The position numbers were made by a program, and so were the translations under genes. Shown here piece by piece: positions 7,528 to 16,460 of a stretch of 64,000 nucleotides of DNA. The stretch comes from JBLUOA01 sp048060095 (GTDB lineage: Bacteria > Pseudomonadota > Alphaproteobacteria > Rhodobacterales > Rhodobacteraceae). Under the pieces are notes generated by a model. It ran no database searches, was not told the origin of the DNA, and saw nothing but the letters and a program-made list of their open reading frames with translations. Every line of letters begins with the position of its first letter. The stretch's first letter is position 1. The stretch is taken from positions 1,550,001 to 1,614,000 of the forward strand of contig NZ_JBLUOA010000001.1 of the NCBI RefSeq assembly GCF_048060095.1. Direction: 5' to 3'.

Positions 7528-8307
7528 TCAGGCGGCGAGGTCGACCCAAACCGGCACGTGGTCCGACGGTTTTTCCCGCCCGCGAATGTCGGCGTCGATT
7601 TGGCAGTCCAGCAGCAGATCGGCGCATTGCGGTGTCATCAAGAAATGGTCGATGCGGATGCCGTCATTCTTGTTCCACGCGCCCGCCTGATAATCCCAGA
7701 AACTGAATTGCTCCGGCTGCTGGTTTCGGGCGCGGAACGCTTCGGTAAAGCCCAGATTGACGATCCGCCGCCACGCCGCGCGGCTTTCCGGTCGGAACAA
7801 TGCGTCATCGGCCCACGCCTCTGGCTGTTTGGCGTCTTCGGGTTGCGGGATAATGTTGTAATCGCCTGCCATGAGCGCCGGCATTTCCTCTGCCAACAGC
7901 GCCTTCGCCCGCGCCTCAAGCCGTGCCATCCAGGCGAGTTTGTAGTCGTATTTCGGCCCCGGCGCCGGGTTGCCATTGGGCAGATACAAACCGCACACAC
8001 GAACCGCACGGTCGCCAACGACGGTCGCTTCGATCCAGCGGGCCTGTTCGTCGGAATCGTCGCCGGGTAACCCACGGGTTATGTCCTCCAGCGGCAGCTT
8101 TGACAGGATGGCGACTCCGTTGAACCCTTTCTGCCCGTGGGTCTCGACGTTGTAGCCCCGATCTTCGAACATTTCGCGGGGGAAATTCTCATCAACCGAT
8201 TTGATTTCCTGCAATAGCGCGACGTCGGGTTTCGCTTCGTCCAACCAATCGCCAAGCGCACCGACCCGCGCCTTGATACCGTTGATGTTGAACGTCGCTA
8301 TTTTCAT
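7528..8307 (-). CDS. xthA: Exodeoxyribonuclease III
   Basis: From ATG 8307 the 259-aa product begins MKIATFNINGIKARVGALGD, the standard start of exonuclease III/AP endonuclease. The metal and catalytic motifs are NINGIKAR, LLQEIK (Glu), GLYLPNGNP (Tyr), MAGDYNIIP (Asp, Asn), and near the C-terminus DHFLMT and SDHVPVWVDL (Asp, His). It removes abasic sites and 3' blocking groups in base-excision repair. The open frame upstream to 8406 adds 33 residues unlike the family. It converges with the monooxygenase gene with a 6-base gap. Confidence 0.93.
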   Translation of the reverse strand: MKIATFNINGIKARVGALGDWLDEAKPDVALLQEIKSVDENFPREMFEDRGYNVETHGQKGFNGVAILSKLPLEDITRGLPGDDSDEQARWIEATVVGDRAVRVCGLYLPNGNPAPGPKYDYKLAWMARLEARAKALLAEEMPALMAGDYNIIPQPEDAKQPEAWADDALFRPESRAAWRRIVNLGFTEAFRARNQQPEQFSFWDYQAGAWNKNDGIRIDHFLMTPQCADLLLDCQIDADIRGREKPSDHVPVWVDLAA

Positions 8308-8404
8308 CGATTCGCCTCCGCTGGTCCCAAACTGCGTTTTGATCCAAGGGCATACAACCCCAGCCGCTTTGGACCGCGAAATTTTTTCACGCGATCTGTA
8401 AAAC

Positions 8405-8424
8405 ACCTATCTAAATGGATAGGT
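8405..8424. promoter_or_regulatory. Perfect inverted repeat in the xthA/Hint divergent region
   Basis: ACCTATC (8405-8411) and GATAGGT (8418-8424) form a perfect 7-bp dyad with a 6-base AT-rich centre, between the divergent xthA and Hint-domain genes. The form fits an operator for a dimeric repressor. Read on the plus strand it is also followed by a TTTTGCGGTTTT tract, so a weak terminator is an alternative. Confidence 0.4.
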
Positions 8425-8560
8425 TTTGCGGTTTTCTGACGCGCCTCGCGCAAATCTTGCCCTTAATTCCGCCCCAAATCACCCCGAAAATTACAGCAAG
8501 CGGTTAATCGGCGACCAAGCCGAAGCCCGAATAGCGATTTTACGAGAGCAGTCAGAACAA

Positions 8561-9463
8561 ATGCCCACGACCTACAATGACCAAGCCCTTGGCGGCAATT
8601 TTGACCCCGGCGCACCGCCGGGTTTGCCCGCTGCCGTAACGGTGATTGGGATCACTATTCTCGATTTTGACGATGACGGGTTGATCGAAGCGAACGGCAC
8701 CGATCAGGTGAACGGCAGCAATGTCACGCGGGTGTGGGTTAACGATACGGTTACGATTGACGGAACAACGATTACGGGCGTTACGTTCTATACCGCCGAT
8801 GGCAGTCGCTATTTCACGCCAAGTGACGGTTCTGTCCTGACGCCCGGAACGGCGACAGCAACGACATTTGTAAACACGAGCACCCAATTTCCGGTCGCGA
8901 ACCTCGGCCCGCCCTGCTTTGTCGAGGGCACCTTGATAACCGTTCCCGGCGGTACCTGTGCGGTCGAAGACCTCAAAGTCGGCGATCTGGTTGAAACGAT
9001 GGATCACGGCCCGCAGACGATCCGCTGGGTCGGTAGGCGGACGGTCGGCGGTCTTGGCCGCTTTGCGCCGGTTCGCATCGCGGCCGGGGCGCTTGGGAAT
9101 GAACGCGATCTTTACGTCTCCCCACAACATCGGATGATGCTGGAAGGTTGGCGTGCACAGTTGTTCATGGGAGAGGATGAGGTTCTATGCCCCGCCAATC
9201 GCCTGTGCAACAGCGACAAAATCAACCGCGCCCCATGTGAAAGCGTCACCTACTGTCACTTCATGTTCGACCGGCATGAGGTTGTTTTTGCTGAAGGGTC
9301 GCCCACCGAGAGCTTTCTGATCGGACCGGCGAAAAACGATGACGAGGGCGCGCTGGTGACGGAATTGCGAGAGCTTTTCCCCGAGATCATCGAACACGGC
9401 TGGCATGACGAATCTGCACGCCCCATCGCACGAGGGTTCGAGGCCGCGATGCTGCTTGGCTGA
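8561..9463 (+). CDS. Hint-domain (hedgehog/intein-like) protein
   Basis: From ATG 8561 the product is 300 aa. Residues 1-117 are Thr/Asp/Gly-rich beta-type sequence with no catalytic motif. A Hint domain begins with Cys119 in PPCFVEGTLITVPGG; the pattern VEDLKVGDLVET, TIRWVGRR and VSPQHRMMLEGW identifies the Hint fold used in autoprocessing inteins and hedgehog proteins. Stand-alone Hint proteins of this design are frequent in Rhodobacterales, often attached to secreted repeats; autocleavage has rarely been shown. No signal peptide is visible. The upstream frame to 8426 is open, but the ATG at 8561 begins the family-like region. Confidence 0.8.
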   Translation: MPTTYNDQALGGNFDPGAPPGLPAAVTVIGITILDFDDDGLIEANGTDQVNGSNVTRVWVNDTVTIDGTTITGVTFYTADGSRYFTPSDGSVLTPGTATATTFVNTSTQFPVANLGPPCFVEGTLITVPGGTCAVEDLKVGDLVETMDHGPQTIRWVGRRTVGGLGRFAPVRIAAGALGNERDLYVSPQHRMMLEGWRAQLFMGEDEVLCPANRLCNSDKINRAPCESVTYCHFMFDRHEVVFAEGSPTESFLIGPAKNDDEGALVTELRELFPEIIEHGWHDESARPIARGFEAAMLLG

Positions 9464-9796
9464 CTACATCGAAAAGCTGGTGCCGCAGCCGCAAGAACTG
9501 CTCGCGTTTGGGTTTTCGACGACAAACCGTGCGCCGATCAGTTCTTCGGAAAAATCAATCACTGCATTTTCAAGAAACGGCAGCGATACGCTGTCCACCA
9601 CGACTTTCTGCCCTTTTCCTTCAAGGATCAGGTCATCGTCGGCGGGTTCGTCAAGTTTGATGTCATACTGAAACCCGGAACAGCCGCCGCCTTCGACCGC
9701 GACGCGCAGCGCTTTGGCGCTGTCGCTGCCGTCGTTGATCTCTGCCAGACGCTCAAACGCGCGGTCCGTCACTTTGGGGGGGAGGGTCAGCTCCAT
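9464..9796 (-). CDS. erpA: Iron-sulfur cluster insertion protein, A-type (ErpA/IscA)
   Basis: The 110-aa protein has the three conserved cysteines of A-type carriers: Cys39 in EGGGCSGFQY, and Cys102 and Cys104 in SSSCGCGTSF. A-type proteins hold an Fe-S cluster or iron between subunits and pass it to target apoproteins. The length and motif spacing match ErpA/IscA/HesB. It stands alone here, away from any isc or suf genes, which is common for ErpA. Its stop directly abuts the convergent Hint gene (9463/9464). The choice of ErpA over IscA is inferred from the lone position. Confidence 0.88.
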   Translation of the reverse strand: MELTLPPKVTDRAFERLAEINDGSDSAKALRVAVEGGGCSGFQYDIKLDEPADDDLILEGKGQKVVVDSVSLPFLENAVIDFSEELIGARFVVENPNASSSCGCGTSFSM

Positions 9797-9876
9797 ATCT
9801 TTCGCGCCTCATGCGTTTCAATCCAGTGTCAGGCGTAATATAAGGACGCCAACAACAGGCGACAACAGGCAGTCAG

Positions 9877-11013
9877 ATGCGCGCACCCTATGCTTCTGAT
9901 CCTGCATCGGCCCGGGGACGGCTGTATGCAGAGGAAGAAAGCGCGTTCCGCTCATGCTTTCAGCGTGATCGGGACCGGATCATTCATTCTTCGGCTTTCC
10001 GCAGGCTCAAACACAAAACCCAGGTGTTTGTTGAGCATGAGGGCGATTATTACCGCACCCGCCTGACCCATTCGATTGAGGTGGCGCAGGTCGCGCGGAC
10101 AATCGCAGGGGCGCTGAATCTGAATGCAGAGCTGACTGAAGCTGTCGCGCTGGCCCATGACCTTGGCCATCCGCCCTTTGGCCACACTGGCGAAGACGCG
10201 CTGCAAGAGCTGATGGCGCCCTATGGCGGCTTTGACCACAACGCGCAGGCGATCCGCATCGTGACCTCGCTGGAAAGGCACTATGCCGAATGGGACGGCC
10301 TGAACCTGACATGGGAAACGCTGGAAGGCATAGCCAAGCACAACGGCCCGGTGACGGGCGATCTGCCCTACGCCTTGGCGGACTACAACGCACGCCATGA
10401 TCTTGAGCTTCACACCTACGCGAGCGCCGAGGCGCAGGTTGCGGCCCTTGCCGATGACGTGGCCTACAACAACCACGATCTGCATGACGGCCTTCGGGCA
10501 GAGCTTTTTTCGACCGATGAGCTGGCTGAACTTCCGCTGTTAAAGGATTGTTTTGCAAGAGTTGATCGCAAATACCAAGGGTTGAATTACTATCGCCGCC
10601 GACACGAAGCGCTCCGCCGGTTTTTCGGTGTGTTGGTTGAGGATGTGATCAACGTCAGCCGCGAAAACCTTGCCGATCTTGGGCCGCAATCGGTCAGCGA
10701 TGTTCGTGCCGCCGGACAACCGATGGTGCGGTTTTCCGACCCGGTTTTCGCGGACCTGAAGGTGATCCGCGAATTCCTGTTCCACCGGATGTATCGCGCA
10801 CCCGAGGTTGTCGAGATGCGCAAAGTCGTTACCGCTGCCGTCAAAGATCTGTTCCCGCTGTTCATGGCGCAAACCGACCTGTTGCCAAAGCAATGGCGCA
10901 AGGATGTGGCCGAGGCCGCAGACGAAACCGCGCTGGCGCGGATCGTTGCGGATTACATTGCCGGGATGACCGACCGCTTTGCATTACAGGAACACGCGCG
11001 CCTGATGGAGTGA
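9877..11013 (+). CDS. dgt: dGTP triphosphohydrolase-like HD-domain protein
   Basis: The 378-aa protein belongs to the deoxyguanosinetriphosphate triphosphohydrolase-like family. The HD metal site is seen as RLTHSIEVAQVART (His) and ALAHDLGHPPFGHTGE (His-Asp), preceded by RDRIIHSSAFRRLKHKTQV, the family's N-terminal signature. These enzymes cleave dNTPs to nucleoside and triphosphate and help balance dNTP pools. The size is that of the shorter bacterial (type 2) form rather than E. coli Dgt (505 aa). It is divergent from erpA and precedes argS, as in many alphaproteobacteria, although here about 880 bases separate the two genes. Confidence 0.9.
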   Translation: MRAPYASDPASARGRLYAEEESAFRSCFQRDRDRIIHSSAFRRLKHKTQVFVEHEGDYYRTRLTHSIEVAQVARTIAGALNLNAELTEAVALAHDLGHPPFGHTGEDALQELMAPYGGFDHNAQAIRIVTSLERHYAEWDGLNLTWETLEGIAKHNGPVTGDLPYALADYNARHDLELHTYASAEAQVAALADDVAYNNHDLHDGLRAELFSTDELAELPLLKDCFARVDRKYQGLNYYRRRHEALRRFFGVLVEDVINVSRENLADLGPQSVSDVRAAGQPMVRFSDPVFADLKVIREFLFHRMYRAPEVVEMRKVVTAAVKDLFPLFMAQTDLLPKQWRKDVAEAADETALARIVADYIAGMTDRFALQEHARLME

Positions 11014-11056
11014 GCGTCCATCAGGCGGTCGGACGGGAGAGGAGCGGAACGCCCGT

Positions 11057-11305
11057 CTAGGGAACCGGAAAGATCTTTACGGGCGCAGCGGGCGCACCAC
11101 CCCCGCCAGAGCTTGCGGCGGCGGCCAGCAGGACGATCAGGATCAACGGAATGATGATGCCGCCGGACGACGATGCGACCGCTGCGGTCTCGCGCGCGAT
11201 AACTTCTTCTTCCATGACCGGTGACACAAGATTACCCGCTGAAACAGGTGCCGAAATAAGGGTTGAAAACACGAGGGCGGTTACAAATTTACTAGGTAAC
11301 TTCAT
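11057..11305 (-). CDS. Small exported protein with C-terminal membrane segment
   Basis: The 82-aa protein starts MKLPSKFVTALVFSTLISAP with a signal peptide probably cleaved after VSA (about residue 23). It continues with an acidic stretch (VMEEEVIARE), a serine-glycine linker and a hydrophobic segment IIIPLILIVLLAAAASS (about 50-66), and ends in a Gly/Pro-rich tail. Small proteins with the same outline, signal peptide then SSSGGI and IPLIL then AAAASS, occur repeatedly in Rhodobacteraceae; their function is unknown. AAGGAAT precedes the ATG. A short GC-rich hairpin (CCCAGCC, ATA loop, GGTTGGG on the minus strand, 11340-11356) lies in its leader. Confidence 0.68.
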   Translation of the reverse strand: MKLPSKFVTALVFSTLISAPVSAGNLVSPVMEEEVIARETAAVASSSGGIIIPLILIVLLAAAASSGGGGAPAAPVKIFPVP

Positions 11306-11893
11306 TATAGGATTCCTTCGGTACTAATAGTCCGTATCGCCCAACCTATGGCTGGGATTACGCAGGGTGAACCTGTCTTTTTGGCCTTGTTTTATTGGGC
11401 AATACGCACACACCACTTGGCTCGCCACTGCAACTAGCAGGCGATTTTTGGGGCCACGAATAGGCTGGCCAGTCTTCAGAAATAGTCGGGGTGAAACACT
11501 TTGCTGGGCTCAGCGAGCAATCTGAAATTGCACGCGTCACACAGCGATTAAATCTTCATACTCTTTAGTTAGACAGCCCCCCGACCTTGATGATGCTTTG
11601 TATTTACCTGACGTTAGGTCCGCGCCGATTTTTAAGTCAAACGCTGGTCGGAAAAGTCGGCCATTTCCCGCACAATCGGCGGGTTTTGTCCTGAGTTTTC
11701 CCCCGTATGTAAGATTGGCACATGTTGGGGTTGCGTCGAGTTCCGGCACTACCCGGAATGCGTCTGTGCTACGCGGGGAACAACAGCGGTCCGACGCGAA
11801 TCGTTATGCTGCGATAGCGACCGATTAGCGAAGCCCCGTTGACCTCTCCGTGCCTCGTGTTAAACCGCCTCGAACCCCAACGAGGCCAACAAG
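11306..11893. other. Gene-poor stretch between the small secreted gene and argS
   Basis: I find no convincing gene in these 588 bases. Short open frames exist (for example minus strand 11537-11749), but they lack ribosome-binding sites and recognisable motifs. The composition changes: my hand count of 11521-11640 gives 53 G+C in 120 bases (44 %), well below the neighbouring genes. The left end holds the leader of the 82-aa gene and the right end the argS leader. The middle may be a decayed insertion or a relic of a dispersed repeat. Confidence 0.6.
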
Positions 11894-13639
11894 ATGAACC
11901 TGTTTTCCGAAATCCGCGCTGTCGTGGTCGATAATCTGAACGCAATGGTTGCGGACGGCACGCTGCCCGAGGGCTTGAGCTTTGATAACGTCGCGGTTGA
12001 GCCGCCGCGCGATCCGGCGCATGGCGACATGGCGACGAACGCCGCGATGGTGTTGGCGAAACCGGCGGGTATGAAGCCCCGCGGCATCGCGGATACGCTG
12101 TCGGTGCGTCTGGCAGAGGATGGCCGGGTTGAGACCGCCGAGGTCGCTGGCCCCGGCTTTCTGAACCTGCGGCTGTCACCCTCTGTCTGGCAGGGGATCG
12201 TCAAGGCGTCGCTGGTCGATGGGGATGCGTTCGGTCGCTCGGACCTCGGGCAGGGGCGGAAGGTGAATGTTGAGTATGTCTCGGCCAACCCGACGGGACC
12301 GCTTCATGTCGGGCATACACGTGGCGCGGTCTTTGGTGACGCGCTGGCGAGCTTGCTTGATTACGCAGGCTACGATGTCACACGCGAGTACTACATCAAC
12401 GACGGCGGCGCACAGGTCGATGTGCTCGCCCGGTCGGTCTATCTTCGGTATCTCGAAGCCCACGGGCAGGACGTCGCGTTTGAGGATGGCACCTATCCCG
12501 GCGATTACCTGATCGCGGTGGGTGAGGCGCTGAAAGACAAAGTTGGCGACGCCTATATCGACAAGGGCGAACAGTTCTGGCTGTCTGAGGTGCGCGAATT
12601 CGCGACCGAAGCGATGCTGAAACTGATCCGCGCTGACCTTGCCTCGCTCGGGGTTGAGATGGATGTGTTTTATTCCGAAAAATCGCTTTACGGCACGGGT
12701 AAGATCGAAGCGGCCCTTGCCGCGCTGACCGAAAAGGGCTTGATCTACGAAGGCGTGCTGGAACCGCCGAAGGGCAAGAAGCCCGACGATTGGGAACCGC
12801 GCGAACAGACTCTGTTCAAGTCGACGGAACATGGGGACGATGTCGACCGCCCCGTCAAGAAATCCGACGGCGCGTGGACCTATTTCGCGCCCGACATCGC
12901 GTATCACTACGACAAGGTGACGCGGGGGTTTGATGAGTTGATCGACGTCTTTGGCGCCGACCACGGCGGTTATGTGAAGCGGATGAAGGCGGCGGTTTCG
13001 GCGCTGTCCGCCGGTCAGGTGCCGCTTGATGTGAAGCTGACGCAGCTTGTCAAACTGTGGAAAGACGGTCAGCCCTTCAAGATGAGCAAGCGGGCAGGCA
13101 CCTTCGTAACCCTGCGCGACGTTGTCGATCTGGTCGGCCCTGACGTGACCCGGTTCGTCATGCTGACCCGGAAGAACGACGCGCCGCTGGATTTCGATTT
13201 CGACAAGGTGCTTGATCAATCGAAGGACAACCCGGTCTTTTACGTTCAATACGCCCATGCCCGCGTCTGCTCTGTCCTGCGTAAGGCGGCGGAGGCCGGG
13301 ATCGACGTATCGGACGCCACGCTGGCCGCCGCGGACCTTTCGAAGCTGGACCATGAGGCAGAGCTGGCCCTTGCCAAAAAACTGGCCGAATGGCCCCGTC
13401 AGGTTGAAATCGCCGCACGGACGCATGAACCGCACCGGATCGCGTTTTTCCTTTATGACCTCGCATCGGAATTCCACGGGCTTTACCATCTTGGAAAGTC
13501 GGAGTCCGGTCTCCGGGCGCTTCAGGAAGACGATCCCGCCACGTCGCAGGCAAAAATCGCGCTGATCCGGGCCGTTGCCGTTGTTATTTCTGCAGGTCTT
13601 GGTATTCTTGGCGTAACGCCGGTCGAAGAAATGCGCTGA
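11894..13639 (+). CDS. argS: Arginyl-tRNA synthetase
   Basis: The 581-aa protein is a class I aminoacyl-tRNA synthetase. The HIGH-type signature is [17 protein letters not shown] (about residues 134-150), and the KMSKS loop is KMSKRAGTF (about 396-404). The N-terminal Add1 domain (residues about 1-110) and the C-terminal anticodon-binding domain with [15 protein letters not shown] are present and complete. It charges tRNA-Arg with arginine. It is the first gene of a same-strand block followed by SPOR, nagZ, scpA and scpB, an arrangement typical of Rhodobacterales. Confidence 0.95.
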   Translation: MNLFSEIRAVVVDNLNAMVADGTLPEGLSFDNVAVEPPRDPAHGDMATNAAMVLAKPAGMKPRGIADTLSVRLAEDGRVETAEVAGPGFLNLRLSPSVWQGIVKASLVDGDAFGRSDLGQGRKVNVEYVSANPTGPLHVGHTRGAVFGDALASLLDYAGYDVTREYYINDGGAQVDVLARSVYLRYLEAHGQDVAFEDGTYPGDYLIAVGEALKDKVGDAYIDKGEQFWLSEVREFATEAMLKLIRADLASLGVEMDVFYSEKSLYGTGKIEAALAALTEKGLIYEGVLEPPKGKKPDDWEPREQTLFKSTEHGDDVDRPVKKSDGAWTYFAPDIAYHYDKVTRGFDELIDVFGADHGGYVKRMKAAVSALSAGQVPLDVKLTQLVKLWKDGQPFKMSKRAGTFVTLRDVVDLVGPDVTRFVMLTRKNDAPLDFDFDKVLDQSKDNPVFYVQYAHARVCSVLRKAAEAGIDVSDATLAAADLSKLDHEAELALAKKLAEWPRQVEIAARTHEPHRIAFFLYDLASEFHGLYHLGKSESGLRALQEDDPATSQAKIALIRAVAVVISAGLGILGVTPVEEMR

Positions 13640-13715
13640 CAACAAGCGCTGCGCGACCGTCGATGAGGCAGGCAAGAACGACCGATCCGCGAATGGATAG
13701 GGCAGTGAGGCAGGT

Positions 13716-14639
13716 ATGGCGGACGTTGAATTTGATCACATCGAAGAAGATGAGGGTGGCCAGCGGCTGTCCCTTTTGAACTGGGTTGGCGCACTGATTT
13801 CCATCAGTCTTCTGGCCGGACTGGCCGTCTGGGGCTACAAGCTGGCCGTCCGGGACGTGACCGGCGTGCCGGTCGTGCGGGCGCTTGAAGGGCCGATGCG
13901 CATTCAGCCGGAAAACCCCGGCGGGCGTCAGGCCTCCTACCAGGGGCTTGCAGTCAACAACGTGCAGTCCGACGGACAGGCGGAACCGACGGCAGACACC
14001 CTGATCCTGGCCCCGGCGCCGATCGACCTGATCGCTGCGGACCAACCCATCCAGGCGACGCGACCCGCCTCCGTCACGGTCGAGGAACAGCCCGACGAGG
14101 AGACGGCGGTTCTCGCATCCGCGCAGGTCAGCCCGTCGGAGGTTACGGATGTCGATGCACTCGCCAACCAGGTCGCGGCAAGTGTGACGACCGAACTCGC
14201 GCAGGACGCCGCCGCTGAAGAAGGCGACACCGTCGAGATCATCGCGGCGTCCGTTCCCGGCGTATCGAAATCCCCGCGGCCCAAGCCGCGCCCGGAAGGC
14301 GACTTTGTCGCCCGTGCCGCCGCCGCGGCTGAAACCGTCAGCGCACCGGCCGGCGAAACGCAGGAGGTCGACGCATCGTCGATCCCGGCCGGCACAAGGT
14401 TGGTCCAGCTTGGCGCGTTCGACACCCCTGACATGGCCCGAGAAGAATGGGCGCGGCTTGTCGGTGGGTTCGGTGACTATTTCGAGGGGAAATCCCGCGT
14501 CGTGCAGGAAGCGACAAGCGGTGGGCGCACCTTCTATCGGCTTCGCGCCATGGGCTTTGACGACCTGAGCGATGCGCGCCGGTTCTGCTCGGTCCTGCTG
14601 GTGAAGGACGCCGCCTGCATCCCCGTCGAAGTCCGCTAA
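13716..14639 (+). CDS. SPOR-domain inner-membrane protein
   Basis: The 307-aa protein has a short acidic cytoplasmic N-terminus, one transmembrane helix (about residues 27-45, WVGALISISLLAGLAVWGY), a long Ala/Pro/Asp/Glu-rich periplasmic linker (about 60-220), and a C-terminal SPOR domain (about 225-306) beginning GTRLVQLGAFDTPDMAREEW. SPOR domains bind denuded glycan strands made by amidases at the septum, so the protein is probably recruited to the division site. Its stop is 2 bases before the nagZ start, and nagZ also acts on peptidoglycan fragments. The pair suggests a cell-wall remodelling or recycling unit. Confidence 0.88.
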   Translation: MADVEFDHIEEDEGGQRLSLLNWVGALISISLLAGLAVWGYKLAVRDVTGVPVVRALEGPMRIQPENPGGRQASYQGLAVNNVQSDGQAEPTADTLILAPAPIDLIAADQPIQATRPASVTVEEQPDEETAVLASAQVSPSEVTDVDALANQVAASVTTELAQDAAAEEGDTVEIIAASVPGVSKSPRPKPRPEGDFVARAAAAAETVSAPAGETQEVDASSIPAGTRLVQLGAFDTPDMAREEWARLVGGFGDYFEGKSRVVQEATSGGRTFYRLRAMGFDDLSDARRFCSVLLVKDAACIPVEVR

Positions 14640-14641
14640 GC

Positions 14642-15649
14642 ATGGGGCAGGGCGCCGCGATCTTCGGTTGCGCGGATACCGCGCTTGGCCCCGAGGAACG
14701 CGCGTTTTTCAAGCAGAGCGATCCTTGGGGCTTCATCCTGTTCGCCCGCAACGTCGATACGCCCGACCAGTTGCGCAGGCTGACCGGTGATCTGCGTGAC
14801 GCGGTTGGCCGGAACGCCCCGATCCTGATCGACCAGGAAGGCGGGCGCGTCGCCCGGATGCGCGGGCCGCACTGGACGGAGTGGCTGCCGCCGCTTGACC
14901 AGGTTGCCGCGAATCCTGCCAACGCCACCCGCAGCATGTATCTGCGCTATCGCCTGATCGCGGCGGAGCTGCTTGCCGTCGGCATCGACGTGAATTGCGC
15001 CCCCTGCGCCGACGTGGCCCATGCTGATACTCACCCCGTGCTGCACAACCGCTGCTACGGCGATGATGCGGCGACGGTGACGAAGGTGGCGAAGGCCGTC
15101 GCCGCTGCCCATCTCGACAGCGGCGTGCTGCCGGTCATCAAGCACATGCCCGGCCATGGTCAGGCAACAAGCGACAGCCATCACGACCTGCCACATGTCA
15201 CGGCCCCCGCCGATGATCTGGAACAGCGCGATTTCGCACCCTTCCGAGCGCTCGCCGACCTGCCCATGGGGATGAGCGCGCATATCGTCTTTGAAACCTT
15301 CGGCGAAACCGGACCCGCGACGACCTCGCCCGCAATGATCCACCGCATCCGCGATGATATCGGCTTTGGCGGATTGCTGATGACGGACGATCTTTCGATG
15401 AACGCCCTGTCGGGGACGGTTGCACAGCGCAGCCGGGCCGCGCTCGACGCAGGGATCGACGTCATCCTGCACTGCAACGGCGACCTTGCCGAGATGCGCA
15501 GCGTTGCGGAAACCGCCGGGGAAATGACCGAGATTGCGCAAAGCCGCGCCGACGCTGCGCTTCAACACCGCAAACCGCCTGCGCCCATTGACATCGACGA
15601 GGCGACAGCGGAACTTAACGCGCTTCTTGGGGTGCGTTTGGATGGTTGA
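14642..15649 (+). CDS. nagZ: Beta-N-acetylhexosaminidase (glycoside hydrolase family 3)
   Basis: The 335-aa protein has the GH3 NagZ signatures: LIDQEGGRVARMRG near residue 62, the substrate-binding motif VIKHMPGHG with the flexible loop QATSDSHHDLP (catalytic Asp/His pair), and the nucleophile region LLMTDDLSMNAL. NagZ cleaves GlcNAc from anhydro-muropeptides in peptidoglycan recycling in the cytoplasm. The absence of a signal peptide fits. The gene begins 2 bases after the SPOR gene and its end overlaps scpA by 8 bases. Confidence 0.93.
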   Translation: MGQGAAIFGCADTALGPEERAFFKQSDPWGFILFARNVDTPDQLRRLTGDLRDAVGRNAPILIDQEGGRVARMRGPHWTEWLPPLDQVAANPANATRSMYLRYRLIAAELLAVGIDVNCAPCADVAHADTHPVLHNRCYGDDAATVTKVAKAVAAAHLDSGVLPVIKHMPGHGQATSDSHHDLPHVTAPADDLEQRDFAPFRALADLPMGMSAHIVFETFGETGPATTSPAMIHRIRDDIGFGGLLMTDDLSMNALSGTVAQRSRAALDAGIDVILHCNGDLAEMRSVAETAGEMTEIAQSRADAALQHRKPPAPIDIDEATAELNALLGVRLDG

Positions 15650-16460
15650 ACAAGTGGTCGACGACAGGTTCGAAGATGCCGGCGGCGATGAAAAATCGCG
15701 GGTCGAGGCGCGTCTTGCCGCCGAAGCCCTGATCGTCGACGTTGACGGCTTTGAAGGGCCGCTTGACGTGCTGCTGATGCTTTCGCGCACGCAGAAGGTC
15801 GATCTGCGCACGATCTCGGTTCTTGAACTCGCGCGGCAATACCTGGCGTTTATCGACCGGGCAAAATCGCTCAGGATCGAACTCGCCGCCGATTATCTAG
15901 TGATGGCCGCATGGCTCGCCTTTCTTAAATCGCGCCTGCTGCTGCCCCCGGACCCCAGCGAAGAGGGTCCGTCCGGCGAAGAGCTTGCCGCGCACCTCGC
16001 CTTCCAACTGGAACGCTTGCAGGCGATGCGGGATGCCGCGGCGCAGCTGATGGCAAGGGATCAGCTAGGCCGCGATTTCTTTGCGCGCGGCGTGCCCGAA
16101 GACGTGATGCGAGTCAGGAAAACCTCCTACACCGCAACGCTTCTTGATCTGATGCAGGCCTATGCCCGCATCCGCACCCGCGACGATTTCCGCCCCTTCA
16201 CGATGGATCGCGAAGCGGTGTTCACGATGGAACAGGCGCTTGAGCGCATGCGGGGCCTGATTGGCTTTGCCGGAGACTGGACCGAACTTGGCAGCTATCT
16301 GCCCGAAGGCTGGGAAACCGATCCCGCGAAGCGGCGCAGCGCGACCGCATCGACATTCGCCGCGACGCTGGAACTTGCCAAGGAAGGCAAGATTGATATC
16401 AGACAGGGCGAAATCTTTGCCCCCATCCAGATCCGAAGGAAAGCCGCCAGAGATGGCTGA
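15642..16460 (+). CDS. scpA: Segregation and condensation protein A
   Basis: From ATG 15642 the product is 272 aa. Its start overlaps the end of nagZ by 8 bases. ScpA is the kleisin subunit of the bacterial SMC condensin complex. The family signature DGFEGPLDVLLMLSRTQKVDL is followed by LAADYLVMAAWLAFLKSRLLLP; the C-terminal winged helix (about 190-265) includes FAATLELAKEGKIDIRQ. Upstream codons in the same frame back to 15534 lie inside nagZ and are not family-like. The 8-base overlap with scpB implies coupled synthesis of the two partners. Confidence 0.93.
   Translation: MVEQVVDDRFEDAGGDEKSRVEARLAAEALIVDVDGFEGPLDVLLMLSRTQKVDLRTISVLELARQYLAFIDRAKSLRIELAADYLVMAAWLAFLKSRLLLPPDPSEEGPSGEELAAHLAFQLERLQAMRDAAAQLMARDQLGRDFFARGVPEDVMRVRKTSYTATLLDLMQAYARIRTRDDFRPFTMDREAVFTMEQALERMRGLIGFAGDWTELGSYLPEGWETDPAKRRSATASTFAATLELAKEGKIDIRQGEIFAPIQIRRKAARDG

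Noticed and set aside
11537..11749. A 70-codon minus-strand gene in the orphan stretch
   Set aside because: No ribosome-binding site, no recognisable motif, and the frame spans the composition change.
12176..13675. A 499-codon open frame on the minus strand opposite argS
   Set aside because: It is fully antisense to a clear arginyl-tRNA synthetase, has no family motif, and long antisense frames are expected in GC-rich coding DNA.
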